DNA of 64,000 nt from Daphnia pulex (GCF_021134715.1 NC_060018.1:1364001-1428000); one strand, 5' to 3'; shown: positions 13,201 to 26,782, numbered from the stretch's first letter. Notes: generated by a model from the sequence alone, not told the origin. Numbers and translations are program-made.

Positions 13201-16200
13201 GAAATCAAAAGAATAAAAAACAAGTGTGGCCGAACCTTGGCGAAAAAAATAGACGAAAAAAATCAAATGAATCAACTAGGGGGGAACAATGAATCCCGTC
13301 GGGACGACGCTCAGTGACGTCCCGCGGGCGGTGAAATCCGATCTCCGTCCAAGGTTTTCCCTTTTTTCTCGTAGACGTAGACGTTTGTTTGTGTGTGTGA
13401 TTGTTCGTTGTTACAGATGACACACAAGCCCACCTGTCGGGGGACTTGAGAGGGGGGGCCGTGAGCTCGTTTTTCTTTTCTGGAATTGTGACTTTTTCTT
13501 TTTCTATTTCATTATTACAACAAAACAAGGGGAAAATACTAAGCAAAAGCAACAAACAGAAATGAAAATTTTCAATTGTGTCTGGCTTCTCCAGTTCTTT
13601 TTCTTTTTATGTCTTTGAGTTCTGCTGGAAACAAAAAAAAATATGGTTGCGAGCAACTTTTTCTCTCCTGTTGGTATTATGTTCGGCTGCCATTGAGACA
13701 GTTACAACTGACGCACGCACGCACCGAGGAATAACACAAAAAAATAACAAACTTATTTTTTCCCTTCGTTATTTCATTGTTAGTCGCCCCCCTTTGCCCT
13801 TTCGAGACATTTTCCTCCAAATGAGAAAGAAGAGAGGCCCTTGGAAAACAAAAAAATTTTGAAGACTTAAGGAAACTGTTTGTTGTTTTTTTTATTGTTC
13901 AGTCCAAAAAGCTCAGCATTCCAGGCCAGAAAAAAAGAAAAAGAAAAACAGAAATCAGACAGAGAGAGTTTAAATAGTCGTAATTTTATTATATATTCCT
14001 TCCACCACCACCCCCGGTTGGAATGGTATAAATACAATGCGTACATATACAGTCCGAGACCTTCTAAATAGTCTCGTCTTGATATTTATCCGGAAAGAGA
14101 AATATCCCCCCATCTATTTCTATGGGTCTACTACACTTTGATACTAATGCTGGGGTTGCTGCTGACTAGTATATAGAGCCTCTGCTGCGTGTCTAATGTC
14201 GATGAAAAAGTTAAGAGAACAAGTTCCTCGCGCGTTATTTATATACGCCGGACCGAGTGTAGAGGGAGGGGGAGTCAAGCGATAATTTACAGCGTGTCGA
14301 ATGAGTCGCCCTGGTAAAAAAAAGTAACAAAATAAAATAAAATAAAATAAAAAAGGAATTTTATTTCTTATAGCGAGGGGGGTCATTGGAGAAAAGAAAA
14401 GCTCCCAGCTTACCTGTTGAGAGCCCCTGAAAGAAGAAGAAGATTTGAGAAAACAGATAAAGGGGGGAGAGAGGGTTGTAATATTCCACCCCTCGACTTT
14501 TATTTTCCAAAATTCTTGGCGTCACCTTTTTTTCCCAAATGAATAACCAAAAAAGTTGCGCTAAAGTCGAAAATCTTTTTTTTAAAAATAATAAAAATTG
14601 TGGAAATTTGTACGCAAATGAAGAGGAGAAAAAAGAAGAAGAAGGTGCTGTGGGATGGCCGGTGCGTCCAGTCCGTTTGTGTTGTCGGTGATGTTTTTGT
14701 CCGTCCGTCCGTCCGCCTGACAAACATGGCGCCTCCCTCCGTGAGCCGCCGCCAGTAACGTTTTTCTTCTTTGCGCTTTTCCTTTTGTGCCCCCGTGTAT
14801 ATTCACGTGAGTTACATGATGGATTCGACATCAACAGTTGCAAACGACGGTCATTATTTATTCAGCGTTGTTCGGCAACAGAAGGTGGAGGCTGGCCGAT
14901 TCACAGAAAGAAAAAAAATTCCCACTTCTTTTTTTTTTTCTACACTCACAAAAAAAGCTAACTACAAATAAATAAATTTAAAAAAATCCTACAGTGTCCG
15001 CCCAGCCAATCCAATCAAAGTCTTTCCCTTAGCGTCCGTCTCTTGTCGGTGTGCTGGCTGCCCAACCTGCCATTAATAGTCCTCCTCGCATTTTCTACAC
15101 TTGATGGACGTTGGTTTTCCCTCCATCATCGTCATTCCCGGCACATTTTTTTTTTCTCTCTTTCTCTCCCCTCGACACATTCGAATGTCGTAGAAATGAC
15201 ATTACGAAAAAATAAAAATAAATAAACATTCTGTTATTTTTCTTTTTCATTCTTTGCCTCCCGTTTGTTTAATTTTCTCTATTTTTTTTTGGCAAACAGA
15301 AAAAAAAACTTTTACTTCTCCCGAAATATTTTGTTGTTAAACAGGTGTGTAAATTCTCTTTTTTATTTAATTTTTCCAGGGTGAAGATACGGTGGAATAT
15401 TTCCTGGGCCTCACACCGAGCGGCATCATCGTTCTACGCAACAAGACCAAAGTGGGCAATTATTTCTGGTGAGTCCCTTTTCTTCTTCTTCTTTCGAGAT
15501 GTTTTTTCGCATGTAGGTCCGTCCATTGTTTTATAGATATTTCCTCGTTCGTCGACAAACTGCGGGAGATGGCAGCGCACAGGGGGAGTTGAAATATTTC
15601 GTCTGTTCGTTACACAAAAGGCGAAACAAAAAAGAAAAAAAGTCCTTTTGCTTCTTTTCCTCCGGGCTGCTGATGGTTTACGAACCAATCTTTTAACCTA
15701 CACTTTGTGTGTCTGTGTCTATCTTTGACGACTCTGCCAAACGAGCCAATTTTGGTTTTCATTAGCCGACGGAGATGTTTGGCTTGTTGTCTAACGTCTT
15801 GTCTTCTTTTGTCTCGGCAGAGAGAAGATTCTTATTTTTTCCTCTTTCGTGTCGATCAAGACGGAAATATTATTGAAAGGAGAAACAAACCAATAAGGAG
15901 CGCGCCCAGATTTTGTCTGTGTGTCGATGCTGATGGTTTGCGTAACGGCCTTCGAAAGAAAAACACATTCCGATCGGAAAACTGAACGACCGACGCCAAA
16001 GGAGAGAGAAAAACAAAAGAAACGGGAATTCATTCACGCAAAGAAAATGGTTAAAAACCATAGATTCTTTTTTTCTTTCTTCTTCTCCTTCACGTACCAC
16101 ATAACCAGTCGAACTAAACTGCAACTCGTAGGTGATGTTGATGGGTATTGAGCGTGCTTGGCTTCCATTCAGTTTTGTTCAACCGAACAACAACAACAAA

Positions 16201-19200
16201 AACAGGAGAGATACCCCGGGTGGCGTCAACGGGCGACGACGACGACGGCATCCACAGTAGCTCATCCCGAGTTACACCAATCACACACCCGTCGACCGAT
16301 TGATGATGTAAATTTCGTCTAGAAAGTTTTTGTTTTTTTTTTTACTCGCAAATGGGGAAAAGGAAAAAACATCAAAGTAGATGAACCGTACGTGGTTGAT
16401 TGCGACTCTGTAAAGAGAGAGAGAAGATAGAGAAGAGATTACATCACAATGAGAAGATGAATTGCCGGGAGAGTTGAACCCCCCCGCATTAAGATATGCA
16501 AAAAAAAACCGCTATGCAATTTCCAATAACGACAGCTGGCGGGAAAAAGGGAAAAAAGGGGAAGGAAATGTTACGTACTTCAAACGTCTTTTGTTGTTGT
16601 AGTTGCCACTACTCTGTGGCAGTTATGGCACTCCTCTTTCGCAGTCATACATCTTGTTGTATCTTCTACTTCTTGGCCGTCTTAGCCAGTTAATGGAAAG
16701 ATATAAGAAATTATGCGAGTTTAGTTTCTTCTTTTCTTTTGTCCAATCCATTTTCCGTGTCCCCCCGGTGGATGGACACGATGGACACGATTCAACAAAT
16801 TCATTCGGGTTTGTTTTTTGAAATTTTGGCGGGGGTTTCGCGGGTTGGGTCGAGTGCGATGGTCGTGATTATTTGTGATGTGTTTGACATGTTTTCCTTT
16901 TATTCTTTCGTTACACAGGCCCCGCATCAGCAAGATCCAGTTCAAGGGCCGGTACTTCATGCTGCGCGTCCGTGACAAGAGCGTGAGTCATTTTTACGCA
17001 CACATTCTCAATTTATTGTCTATTCTCTTCGTCTGCTGCCTTTCCTTTTTTTCTCACCAACTTCTTTTCTCTCTTCTTCTTCTTGTTAAAAGAACTAGGA
17101 ATCTCTCGCACACTGGTGGGTGAATGCGTATAATGTTGCAACGTCGTTTTATAGCCAAAAGGCCAATATTTGGTTATATTGGCAGATTGGGCTCTTTATA
17201 ATGGCTGTTGGCTCTCTCTAGCTCTTTCTCTAGCTCTCGTGCATGGCGTTGTCAATTTATTCGATTTCCTTTCAAATGGAACGGACAGTTATGACTTGGG
17301 CCCCGTCTCTCGTCTGTCTGATTGACTGGCTGCATGTGTGGGCATTCGATTTGGGCACACAAACCGAACGATGTCTTTTTTTCTTTCTTTCTTACCTTTA
17401 CCCCGAAAAAAAAAAAGAGTAGAAGATATGGCAGAGTCTAAAGAAAAGAAGAAATATCTGCTGCTGACTCTCCCTTTAAGTGACCGGTGAAAAGCGTCAC
17501 GCAGACTTGGGCAATAAAAACCCGGTGGGTCTACAGTACACACACACACAACTGCGTTTACCTTTCAAAATAAAAACGGACGAAAAAGTGTGTGCAGGTA
17601 ATTTGCCTAGACTTGGCCCCCCTGAACCCTTGTCCAGCTCGTAAATCCGTACCTCGGTCTATGCCAAGATATTGGTCTCTCGGCGCCAATGTGACGCTCA
17701 ATTTCTAAACTTTTTTTTTCTTCTTCTTTAGTACAAACAAATTGGCTTCTCTCTCTCTGAAAGGCTTAGCCTATCCGTTGGGTTCGACTTTTTTGTCAAC
17801 AACATTTTTTTTTATAGAACCGGAATTTTTTCGGGGGAGTCCCACACACAACGTTTTTTTAGTCTTTCATGGGGGTGGGTAGAAGAATATCGATTAGCAT
17901 CAGTCTGTTGAAAATTAGAGAAGTAGACAAGCGATTTACAAAAGGCACATGGCGCAACCCCAAAAGCGAAACATTTTCAAAGTGTTTTTCGTGTTTTAAA
18001 AAAAGAAAAGAAATGGGGTTGGTTATATAGGTGTCCAGTGAAATCACTAGACGTTATTTTCCTCCTCTCTCTCTCTTTTTATTTTTTTCAATTTAGTAGT
18101 AAAAAAAAGCAACGCACAAAAGACACAGATGTCCGACCTGATCGTTTAAATTTTCCTTTTTTTTACGACGAAAATTTTGTGTTATTTAATTTTTTTATTT
18201 TCGATGGGGGTTAGAGTGTTACAGTGTTGATAATGATGATGACTATAATGACGGTGTGTAATTGAAGTCATTAAAGAGGGGAGGAGCGCTCCGGTTCCAG
18301 CACAGATTGTCATTCCATGCAATGGACCCCCTTTCGCCTCTGTATATTTATAATTTCTCTTTTTTCTCGGCTGCTGCTCTGCTCTGCTCTGCTCTCGTTG
18401 ATTCTTCTTTTTTTAGCCCTCATCATCGCTTTCTTTCCCCCCCCCCCTCATTGAAGCGTCCACGTCTGCGGTCGGCTGGTCGCATCGTCTTAATGGCCCA
18501 CTCACGGAGCATTTTCTCGTAACAACACACGGAAACTCCATTTTCATTCGTTCGTTCGTTCATTTTCTTCTTTTTTTCTGCCGTACCGTTTTCTCGCTCG
18601 GTGATTTAATTACCCAGTGACACGCAGCCCGGGCAGAGAGAGAGAAGGGAGGTTCTACTGGGACGCTAAATTCTAAGAGTTAACTTGTAAGGTTTTTTTA
18701 AAAAATTTGGTTGTTCCTTTTCTTTTTGGCTTGGAGCACATTTGAGTGTGCCAGACGGACTGTGTAGTACCGCAGTGCAGGTAGTAGTACTACGTCTGTA
18801 GTTGCATCTATTTTTTTGGCGTCCAAATAAAGCATCAAGCTTAACGGCTGGAAATTAGCACCGTGGTGGATGTAGAAAGTTGTTGTTGGCGTTCGTTCCA
18901 ATGATGATGAGAACTGTTATTAATGGCGAATGGAACCTTCCATTGTATTCGTTTTTCTTTTTTCGTCTTCTTCTTCTTCTTCTTCTTCTCCGCCTCTCAA
19001 TCTTCTTCTTCTTACTTATCATTATGATTATCACAAGTTTTCTTACTCAACTCTTTTTTCTTTTTTCTTTTTTTGCTCTGTCGTTCCGTCCCGTTGGCCG
19101 GCCGACAACAGAACGACGAGAACACGTTCGGCTTCGAGACGCCGTCAAAGAGCGCCTGCAAATCGCTGTACAAATGCTGTTCGCAGCACTTGGCCTTTTT

Positions 19201-22200
19201 CCGGCTCGTCCAGATGTCGGGTCCGCTGCTGACGACGACGGCCAACAACACCACCGCCGCCAATCACAACAGCCTCAACAGCATCGGTAGCAAATTCCTG
19301 AAACTGAGCGGAGCGGCGGCACCGACGTCGGCCGCCCTCAACGCCGGCCAACAACAACAACAGGAATCGCAGCACAGCGAGTCCCCCCCGCAGTTCCGGC
19401 GGATGCCATCGCGGCGCCACCAACGAAGAATCGTCGACGGAGCCAGTCACCGTAAGTCCCTTTTTTTCTTTCCAGCAACTTTCCAGCGACCTCAACTTCA
19501 TCCATTATTCATTTCTATCCCCCCCCCCCCCCTCTTCTTTTCCAATCCTTCACAAGGGTATCCGTCGTACACATATAATCATGTTTTGGTCTTCCGTCGA
19601 ATTCTTTTGTTTTTTGGGGTTTGGTAGTGTTCAGGGGGGCTTGCCTGTCTTTGTCTCTTTGTTGATTTGGCCAAAACTGATGATATCTATTTCAGATTAT
19701 TTTTTGGTTTTTGTTTTTTTTGTCTTTCGACCCCCTCGTGTTGTTCTATACTAAGTTGGTAGTTTTGTTTCGTTTTGTTTTGTTTTTTTCACTGTCGTTT
19801 GGGATGTTGTTGTTGTTGTTGTAGGAGGTGGCCCGGGCTGGTAACAAGCGGCTCTTTATCTCCATCCTGCATTTGTTGTTCTCCTTGGGGATCAGTTAAG
19901 CAGAGTGGAATATCTATAAGAAACAAAAACAAAGTTTCTCAAAGGAGAGGGGGGGAGAGATGTCAGTTGCCTTAATAGGATTAGCATAGAGAAGAGAGCC
20001 GGTAAATGAAAAACAAGGCAAACAGGAACAAGAACGAAGCCAAAATGATAATGCCGGTGAATTCTCCAGGAGAGGGAGAGCCCAGCGTCTCAAGACATAG
20101 AAGAACAGAACAGGGAGGTCATCATAATGCCGAGGCCAGCGCATATCATCATCATCATTCGTCGGGAGCAGACGACCCCGGCTCATAACTTTTTTTCGTC
20201 TAACTGAAACTTCCCGACTCCGCATTTTTTTTTTTGTACATTCGGCGACTGGAGACGAAGACAAAACTATAGAAAGGAACATGACACATTGGTTTTGGCC
20301 TTTTACATCGCGCACACAACACACACCGCAAAGCCCAAATGCACAGAAACCGACGAATATAACGAATGGCGAGAACAAGAGATTCCTCCTCCCGACCGTC
20401 CCAATTATCAAATCCCGACTAGCTGAGAGAGTGGAGCTGTGCAGTGCAGTGTAACAACAACAACATCGTCTTCTCGCCGGCAATTAGTCGGCAACCCAGG
20501 GCTCACCTTATTTGGCTGTTGGCTGACAAAGCAGAACACGACCGACAACTATAAGAGCCAAAAAAAAGAGCCAAGAAAATATATGTAGAAGAAAAGACAG
20601 AAAAGCAAACGCGCACACACACAAAGATTGGTACACCAGAGACAGATATGAGATAACTTGTGTGTTACAGCAGGGGAAAAGTGTAGAATCTAATAAAGAA
20701 TTGCCAAATAATTTTCGGGCAACTCCAAGGAAAAAAAAAGGACCTGATTTGTTTTCATTTGGGAAGCCACCGACAAGCGATAGCCATATGGGGAAATGTT
20801 GACGAATGTATTGTCTGTCCTTCTGCTGTTTTGCTCAGTTTTCATGGCGAAAAAAAAGTGGTGACTCAAAGTCGAGAACTGCCTACCGTGAATCGGCTAT
20901 TTCCCCTCCGCAGTTAGATGTGTGTGTGTTCTATGCCTTTTGTGCCCGACGCCTTGTTCAACTCTCAAGGTGTCTCGGCGCTGATTTCTTGGCCAAACTC
21001 GGCATCTCTCGCATCTCTCCATCTTTGAAATCATTTCTATTGCGCCAACACTTCGACAGAGAAAAGCTCAGCCCACTAGATGCTTTACCTAAGCTATTTG
21101 ATTAAGACAGGTTCAATATTTATCTAATTTTTCTCTTTTTTTTTCTTCGTATTATTTAGCGGCGCCTCCGCCGGTGGATGAGTGCAGTACCAGCGATAGC
21201 GACAAGACCTTGGATGTCGCTTCAACTTCCAACTTGCTTTCACCCTATCACTCGTAAGTTAATATTAAAATACTTCATTATTTTCGGATCATTTCGCTAT
21301 CTGGTGGCTGTCATCGTCGTCTAGCGTCTGGGCCGATCCATCATTCCGAATCCGTTTTTAGAATTATTATTTCTTTCTTTTTCTTTTCTTTCTTTCTTTT
21401 TTTTCACTTTCATTAATTTATTTATTTTCAAATCGATCCATCAGGAAAGTCGGCGATGCGAAGCAACAGGTTCCCGTGCTGCTGGGTGGCGGCGGCAATG
21501 GCGTGGACAATTGGACGGAAGCGTCGTCGGTCCGCTCGCGTCGCAGCCGCAGCCGAAGCCACAGCCGCAATCGTAAAGAGAATCGACGCCCGAGCAGCGT
21601 CGATAGCAGCGTCGAATCGCGATCTCACCGCAGGTATGATATATGCCCCTCCAACTGTTTAGCTATTTCCCTTTTTTTATTTTTATTTTTTATTTTGTTA
21701 TCTCTCTCCCAGAAACTTGTTTTTTTTTCACCAGACATTTGCATAATTGGCTTCTTTCACTCTTAACAAACGTGGAAATTGACGCACGTGTTTCATTTCT
21801 TTTCTTCCTCTTATGAATTCGACCTGAATATTGAAATGCAGTTTGGTTCCCGAAATGGGGCGTTCACCAATAGCTAATTCTCTATTGCCCGGTTCCCCTT
21901 TTCCCCCCTTTTTACGGTCGAAATATGTCAGCCGGAATTCATCGCGTCATAGATTTTTCTTTTTCTTTTTGGCGCCGCAAAGAAGAAGCGAGAGTTATAT
22001 TATAAGCTAATCACTTATTCATTTATGGCCGACAGGAAGAGTCATCGAAGCCGAAGTCGACACAATTCGGATAACGAGAGTGAAGCATCGCGCGTATCGG
22101 AATCAGAGGACCGGAATCGGAGCAACAGTCGGAGACGGAGACACCGCTCCTCCCGCGACTCGTCTGGCAGCGAGTCGGATCACCAGAGCTCACACCGCCG

Positions 22201-25200
22201 GTCACACAGAAGGAACAGGTGAGAGATTATCTTGTCATTTTTTCCCCTCCATTCCGCCGATGAAACTTAAATTCCGGAATGTTTTTTTTGTATCGCAGAC
22301 GCCGGAGCAGCCAAGGATCAACATACGAACTTGTGGATTCGGAAGCCCAGTGGCGAGAGATTCAAGAACGCCAGGGGCTGCAGCAAAGCCAGACGGCCAC
22401 CGTCCGTCCGGCCGCTTCCAGCACTCCCGTTCAACAGCAACCCGTCCAACAGGCGACGGTCCGCAAGGCGACGACGAACGCGGTGAACGTTTCGTCGTCG
22501 AGCGCCAACGATTCGCTGCTGGATCAATCGCAAAGCGATTTGACCACAGTCGAGACGAATTCGCAGGTGTCCTCCTCGCGCCATCGCCACCACCGCAAAC
22601 ACAATCACAGGCATCATCACAAGCACAGGTCAGAAGACGATCCATTGGCCAACCAGAAATGTTTAATCTGAATACAATTCTACGTTTCTTTCTTCGGTTC
22701 GACTAATAGGTCTCACTCTCGCCATTCCGAGAAGAGTGTCAAGCCCTCGTTGCCCAGTGAGATCATGCCGCATCTCCAGTTCCAGCTGGTAGATCCTCCT
22801 GTCGGCTCCACATCGGACCAGCTGAGAGAGATTCCCTACCAGGTTGTGACCAGTCAGACGCAGCCCACTCCGTCTTCTGCTGTCCACCACACGGCGGACG
22901 ACAGCAATGACCACAAGAGTAAAGTGGCCGACAACCGGAAGCGACACCACTTGCATCCGGCAACGTAAGTTGTTTTTCTTGGCTCACATTTTGTTTTAAT
23001 TTTTGCCTCCGCCAGGCGGCGGGACAGTTTTTCCCTCCTCAAGAAAAAGTAAATTTGTCGATTGAGAGCAGTCAATTTGGACTTGATTAACCCGATACTC
23101 GAGTCTAGGCAATCCGCGCAGTTGTATCCTTAATGAGACGACGTGATTAAGAACCTGATTAGCTTGTTTGGTCAAAAGTCATCGACCTTGTCGATCTTTT
23201 TGGACTTGCGCGCGCATTTTTCGGAAAATCGATATACAGGCAAAAGAAATGGCAATCATTTACTTGAAGGCCGGCATTGTACGATGTTTTTCGTGTTCAT
23301 CCCCATATGCGGCCACTTTGATGATGGGAAAGTTGGGAGGAGGTAAAATTCTTGGCGTCTTCTGGTGAAAGATTTGCAGGGCCCATATTTAGAGCGGCTC
23401 CACCGCGATAGACGCGCAGCACGGATCGTAATGATGTTAATGTATAACAGCGCAGAAATGGCTTCAAAGTACGCGAGCGAATTTACGGCGAGTAGTGGGA
23501 ATGAACGACATGGATACGACCAATGTCCGATGATTCAGGAGGGAAAAATCCCAAGCCAAGACCTTAACCTATTGAAAAACACAATGTCTATGTTTTATTT
23601 AGAGTCTGACAAGTTGACCTGAGGGTTTCCTATTAGTTAATTCACTTGACTAGTCATTTAGAGCTCTCTGAACTCTCCAAATTGATTTTCACGAAGAGAA
23701 TAGAAAGTAGAGTGGTCGGGGCTGGGAAAACGGGAAATGCTAATGTTTCATTGGGTAAATGACGTGGGAGGTGACCGAGTCCATCGTCTGCAGATGATTC
23801 AATCGGAGAAACTTTCCAATCCAAGTGTTGATCCATTATTCATTCGCATTTAATGTATTCAAGTACATTACAACGTGTTCTCGCCCATGTGGCAATCCAT
23901 TTGAATTGAATTTTTTGTTTTTTTCCCGTACGATTCCAGGTACCCGGAGGAGAGGAAGATCATATCGGTGGATAATGACAGCCCACCGCCACCTTACTCT
24001 CCGCCGCAGAATGTGGACGCGCTGGCGCAGTCCCTCGGCTCGTTGAGCATTCCACCTGCCAGTCGATCACGTGGAAGACTTGACATTAACACCAATAATT
24101 CATCTCTTACTCACTCTCGACCGGCTCGAACGGCGCCCACTTCCAATCCGCCTCCACCTCCTATCGCGGCCAGGTAAAAACAAAAAAAAATGTGATCGAC
24201 GGAACTTCTCTATATGGTTCTGCTCTCCTCCAACGGAAGAAATCAAATTCGGCAACTCGTAAAAAAAACAAAATTCAGAATTTCTATCGATTCTCTATCT
24301 TGATGGCCACTGTTTGATTGCATTCCCATTTTGGCCCGTTCTCTCTCTACCTCGATTGGAATTTTATTTTGTCTAAGGCATTCGAGCTGTTTGATTACGA
24401 AATGATGATGGAACTTTGGCAATAATCTTATTTATTCGAACAATGTCCCGTTTCTGGTATATAGGCCTCCTCCAGCTCCCATACCGGGACCCAAGCCCAA
24501 TAAACCGGCGAGGCCACAGGGTGATTTCTCATCGATTCAATCTTCGTCGTCATCGTCTTCATACTCTCCTCAGTACTCGATGGCCAGCGCTCCATCTGCC
24601 CATCACCCGGGAAACAATGCGGTGGCCAACGGTTACCACTACACACAACCCGGCACCGCAGCGGGTCACGCTCCACTACAGCCCCAGTATGGCAACAGCA
24701 ATAACAGCATCAACCACCACAACAACATGCAGTATCATCATCAGGAGAATCGGCGAGCCACAACTCTGCCTCCACCGCTACTGCCGCCGCCTCCGCCGGC
24801 CAGCAATTCTTCGGCTTCGTCGTCGTCTTCGGCTTTTAACGGGTTTCATTATCCGTTTGCTCCGCAGGCCAACGCACCGGCACCCATCAGCCCACATCAC
24901 GTGGGCCTACCGTTGACTGGATTTTCGATTAATAACCATTCAATCCCCTCGTAAGTGGCATGACTTACGGCTTTGGCATCTAATAACCATTTGTCTGACA
25001 CGTTTGATTGCATTTTCGCCAACAGTCCTCAGGTTCCGACTGGGTTGAATCATCAGCAACAGGCCGCGAAGAATTCTTCTGGGGCCCCGCTGGCCCTGCC
25101 GCGTTTGAGCGTGCCCACCATTCCGGCTCCATCCATCCACAACAGCAGCAGCAGCAACAACGGCATTCACCCAATGGAGAAACAGAATAAGTCGTTGATG

Positions 25201-26358
25201 CCGATGTCTCCGCTTGCCAACGGTGTTACGGTAACCAACCAGTTGCAATCGAACCTTGGCGACATGCTCTCGCGCCAGACAATTCAGACGAAATATGTCA
25301 CACGACCGCAGACTCCAGTCACACCCCAGACTTTTGCGATCAACCCTCCTACTTCTCTCCCTTATTATCCTGGGCAATACCACCAACGCTTATCCCAGCC
25401 TCAGTGTCAGACCATGACTTTACCAGGCCGGGGCAACCGGTCTGGCAACAACACGCGCACTAATATTCAACATTGTGTGATGGACGGCAAGTTCGCTATT
25501 CAACCTACGCCGACATTTGCTTTCCCTGACCATAATCCTCAATCTGCCAACTGGCACGCAAGCCTACCTCGTCTGGTCCGACACCTCCCAGCTGCAGCTC
25601 AACAGGTAAGGCTTTTTCAATGATTTACAATGTTCTATTCCACGTAAAGCATTACGGTAAAAGGTGGCTTTTGTTTTAATTTGACCCATTGTCACTGGCT
25701 TTTATCATTTGATCGGAAACCCCTTAGCTAAAGAATGTGTGGCATTAATGTCGACGAAATAAGAGCCAGTGATAAAGGTGTGCTTGGTTGGTTAATTGTT
25801 GTTATGGATGCCTTACTACAATGCTTGGTGCGGCTTGTGTAATTGGTTCAGTGTTTAACGTGTTTTTATTTTCTACTGTTGGAAGGCAACCACTGTAGTG
25901 CAATTTGATTTACGGAATGTTTTTTTTTCTTTGTATTTGTGTGTGTCTGTGTGTTGGGTTATTCGTTGCTTTGGCCTTGGTGTGCGGGATGCTAAATCAG
26001 AATGGGAACTCGGCCATTGGTTATCAATCGACTTTACCTCCGGAAAATGAGTTGAATAAAAATCGACGAGCCTCCAGCCTCGAACTGATCCTCTCGCCCA
26101 TGAGAGAGAGCACTCTACAGCGCAAGTAAGTTATGAACATGAATGACTTGACTCTCTTTGTCGACTATTGGCATGCACTCTATGCTGCTGCATGGAACTA
26201 CAGACTTACTGCCGTCTATCTTCTGCAAAACGAACGAGGGAGACTGATGTGTTTTGCGCACGAGAGCATGGCTTCGAGGAAATGAGATCGAGCTCGGTGG
26301 ATTGAAATTTCGTGTCCTTATGTATTCGTTTCGTTTGAACAGGAAACGCGCGACGTAA
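4297..26358 (+). CDS. EPB41L4A: EPB41L4A-like FERM protein (NBL4/EHM2 family), 5'-partial
   Basis: Coding exons: 4297-4407, 4657-4699, 5170-5248, 9279-9376, 10651-10771, 11091-11178, 15380-15468, 16919-16982, 19112-19451, 21160-21253, 21445-21633, 22036-22218, 22299-22628, 22710-22964, 23940-24173, 24465-24950, 25026-25605, 26001-26125, 26343-26358. They sum to 3525 nt in frame (1174 codons plus stop). Residues 1 to about 250 are the FERM domain; key matches are [49 protein letters not shown]-like YGVDLHP and [10 protein letters not shown]. The tail has PSRRHQRR, an Arg/Ser-rich block, ELVDSEAQW and LREIPYQV, which mirror the vertebrate EPB41L4A tail and distinguish it from EPB41L5/Yurt. Family role: membrane-cytoskeleton adaptor; no catalytic activity. 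The initiator exon is not seen. The tail is long, rich in Gln, Asn and Pro, and contains PPPPY. Orthology is a confident inference; function here is inferred. Confidence 0.9.
5249..9278 (+). other. Large EPB41L4A intron (4.0 kb), low complexity
   Basis: Bounded by a GTATGT donor and a TTTTAG acceptor that join a phase-2 codon. The interior has TTC/GAA, poly-A and poly-T tracts. No gene or RNA was recognised on either strand. Confidence 0.85.
11179..15379 (+). other. Large EPB41L4A intron (4.2 kb), no other gene seen
   Basis: GTAAGT donor and TTTCCAG acceptor join phase 0. It contains a pentameric AATAA-type repeat near 14330-14354 and many homopolymers. The longest open frames (for example about 159 codons near 11266-11745) look like chance frames. 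Confidence 0.85.
14330..14354. repeat. (AAAAT)n short tandem repeat
   Basis: About five copies of AAAAT, intronic. Confidence 0.85.
15469..19111 (+). other. Two EPB41L4A introns flanking the 64-nt exon 16919-16982
   Basis: Introns 15469-16918 and 16983-19111. They hold low-complexity sequence, with a (TTC)n tract at 18964-18989 and a GCTCT repeat near 18375-18393. No independent gene is supported. Confidence 0.8.
19452..21159 (+). other. EPB41L4A intron (1.7 kb), no other gene seen
   Basis: GTAAGT donor and ATTTAG acceptor, phase 1. A 189-codon open frame on the minus strand (19914-20483) is Cys-rich low-complexity sequence with no recognisable domain, so I leave it out as a gene. Confidence 0.8.
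22965..23939 (+). other. EPB41L4A intron (975 bp), no other gene seen
   Basis: GTAAGT donor and TTCCAG acceptor, phase 2 (completing a Thr codon). The base composition is more mixed than that of the upstream introns. Nothing was recognised inside. Confidence 0.8.
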
Positions 26359-26447
26359 ACTTCAACACAGCAATTATCGACGAACTGAGGACATTCTTGT
26401 GAACGGCCATCTACCCACAAAACTACACTTTTTTTAAAATTGACAGT

Positions 26448-26453
26448 ATTAAA
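26448..26453 (+). terminator. Candidate poly(A) signal ATTAAA for EPB41L4A
   Basis: ATTAAA variant hexamer about 90 nt after the proposed stop codon. No AATAAA was seen closer. Confidence 0.35.
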
Positions 26454-26724
26454 TGGTTTTACATAATACACTGTACATGTTTCGTTGTCAGATTTTACCA
26501 TATTCAATCTTTCGTTAAGTGAAACAATCAATATAATTTTGTTTCTTTTCGATTACGCATTTTAGAAACGGCTTGTCGTGTAATTACATATTATGTCACT
26601 ATACTCATGAAAACGGTTACAAATACACAACATGACAAAACCGTTCTTTTTCAGGACATATTGTGCATTCCTTAACTATTTTACTAATACGCCCACTGAG
26701 AACACTTATAGAGGAATTGCTAAA

Positions 26725-26782
26725 ACTTGTATTAATGATAGAAGCACTAGTGTACTTGTATTAATGATAGAAGCACTAGTGT
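26725..26782. repeat. Perfect 29-bp direct tandem duplication
   Basis: A 29-bp unit beginning ACTTGTATTAATG occurs twice back to back without a mismatch (26725-26753 and 26754-26782), which suggests recent slippage or duplication. Confidence 0.95.

Noticed and set aside
19914..20483. 189-codon minus-strand open frame in an EPB41L4A intron
   Set aside because: Biased, Cys/Arg/Phe-rich, no domain, lies between two well-phased exons of the opposite-strand gene; likely chance.
22080..22706. 208-codon plus-strand open frame
   Set aside because: Out-of-frame reading across real EPB41L4A exons 22036-22218 and 22299-22628 and their intron.
24416..24916. 166-codon plus-strand open frame rich in His/Arg/Thr
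   Set aside because: Shadow frame of EPB41L4A exon 24465-24950, which is confirmed by phase.
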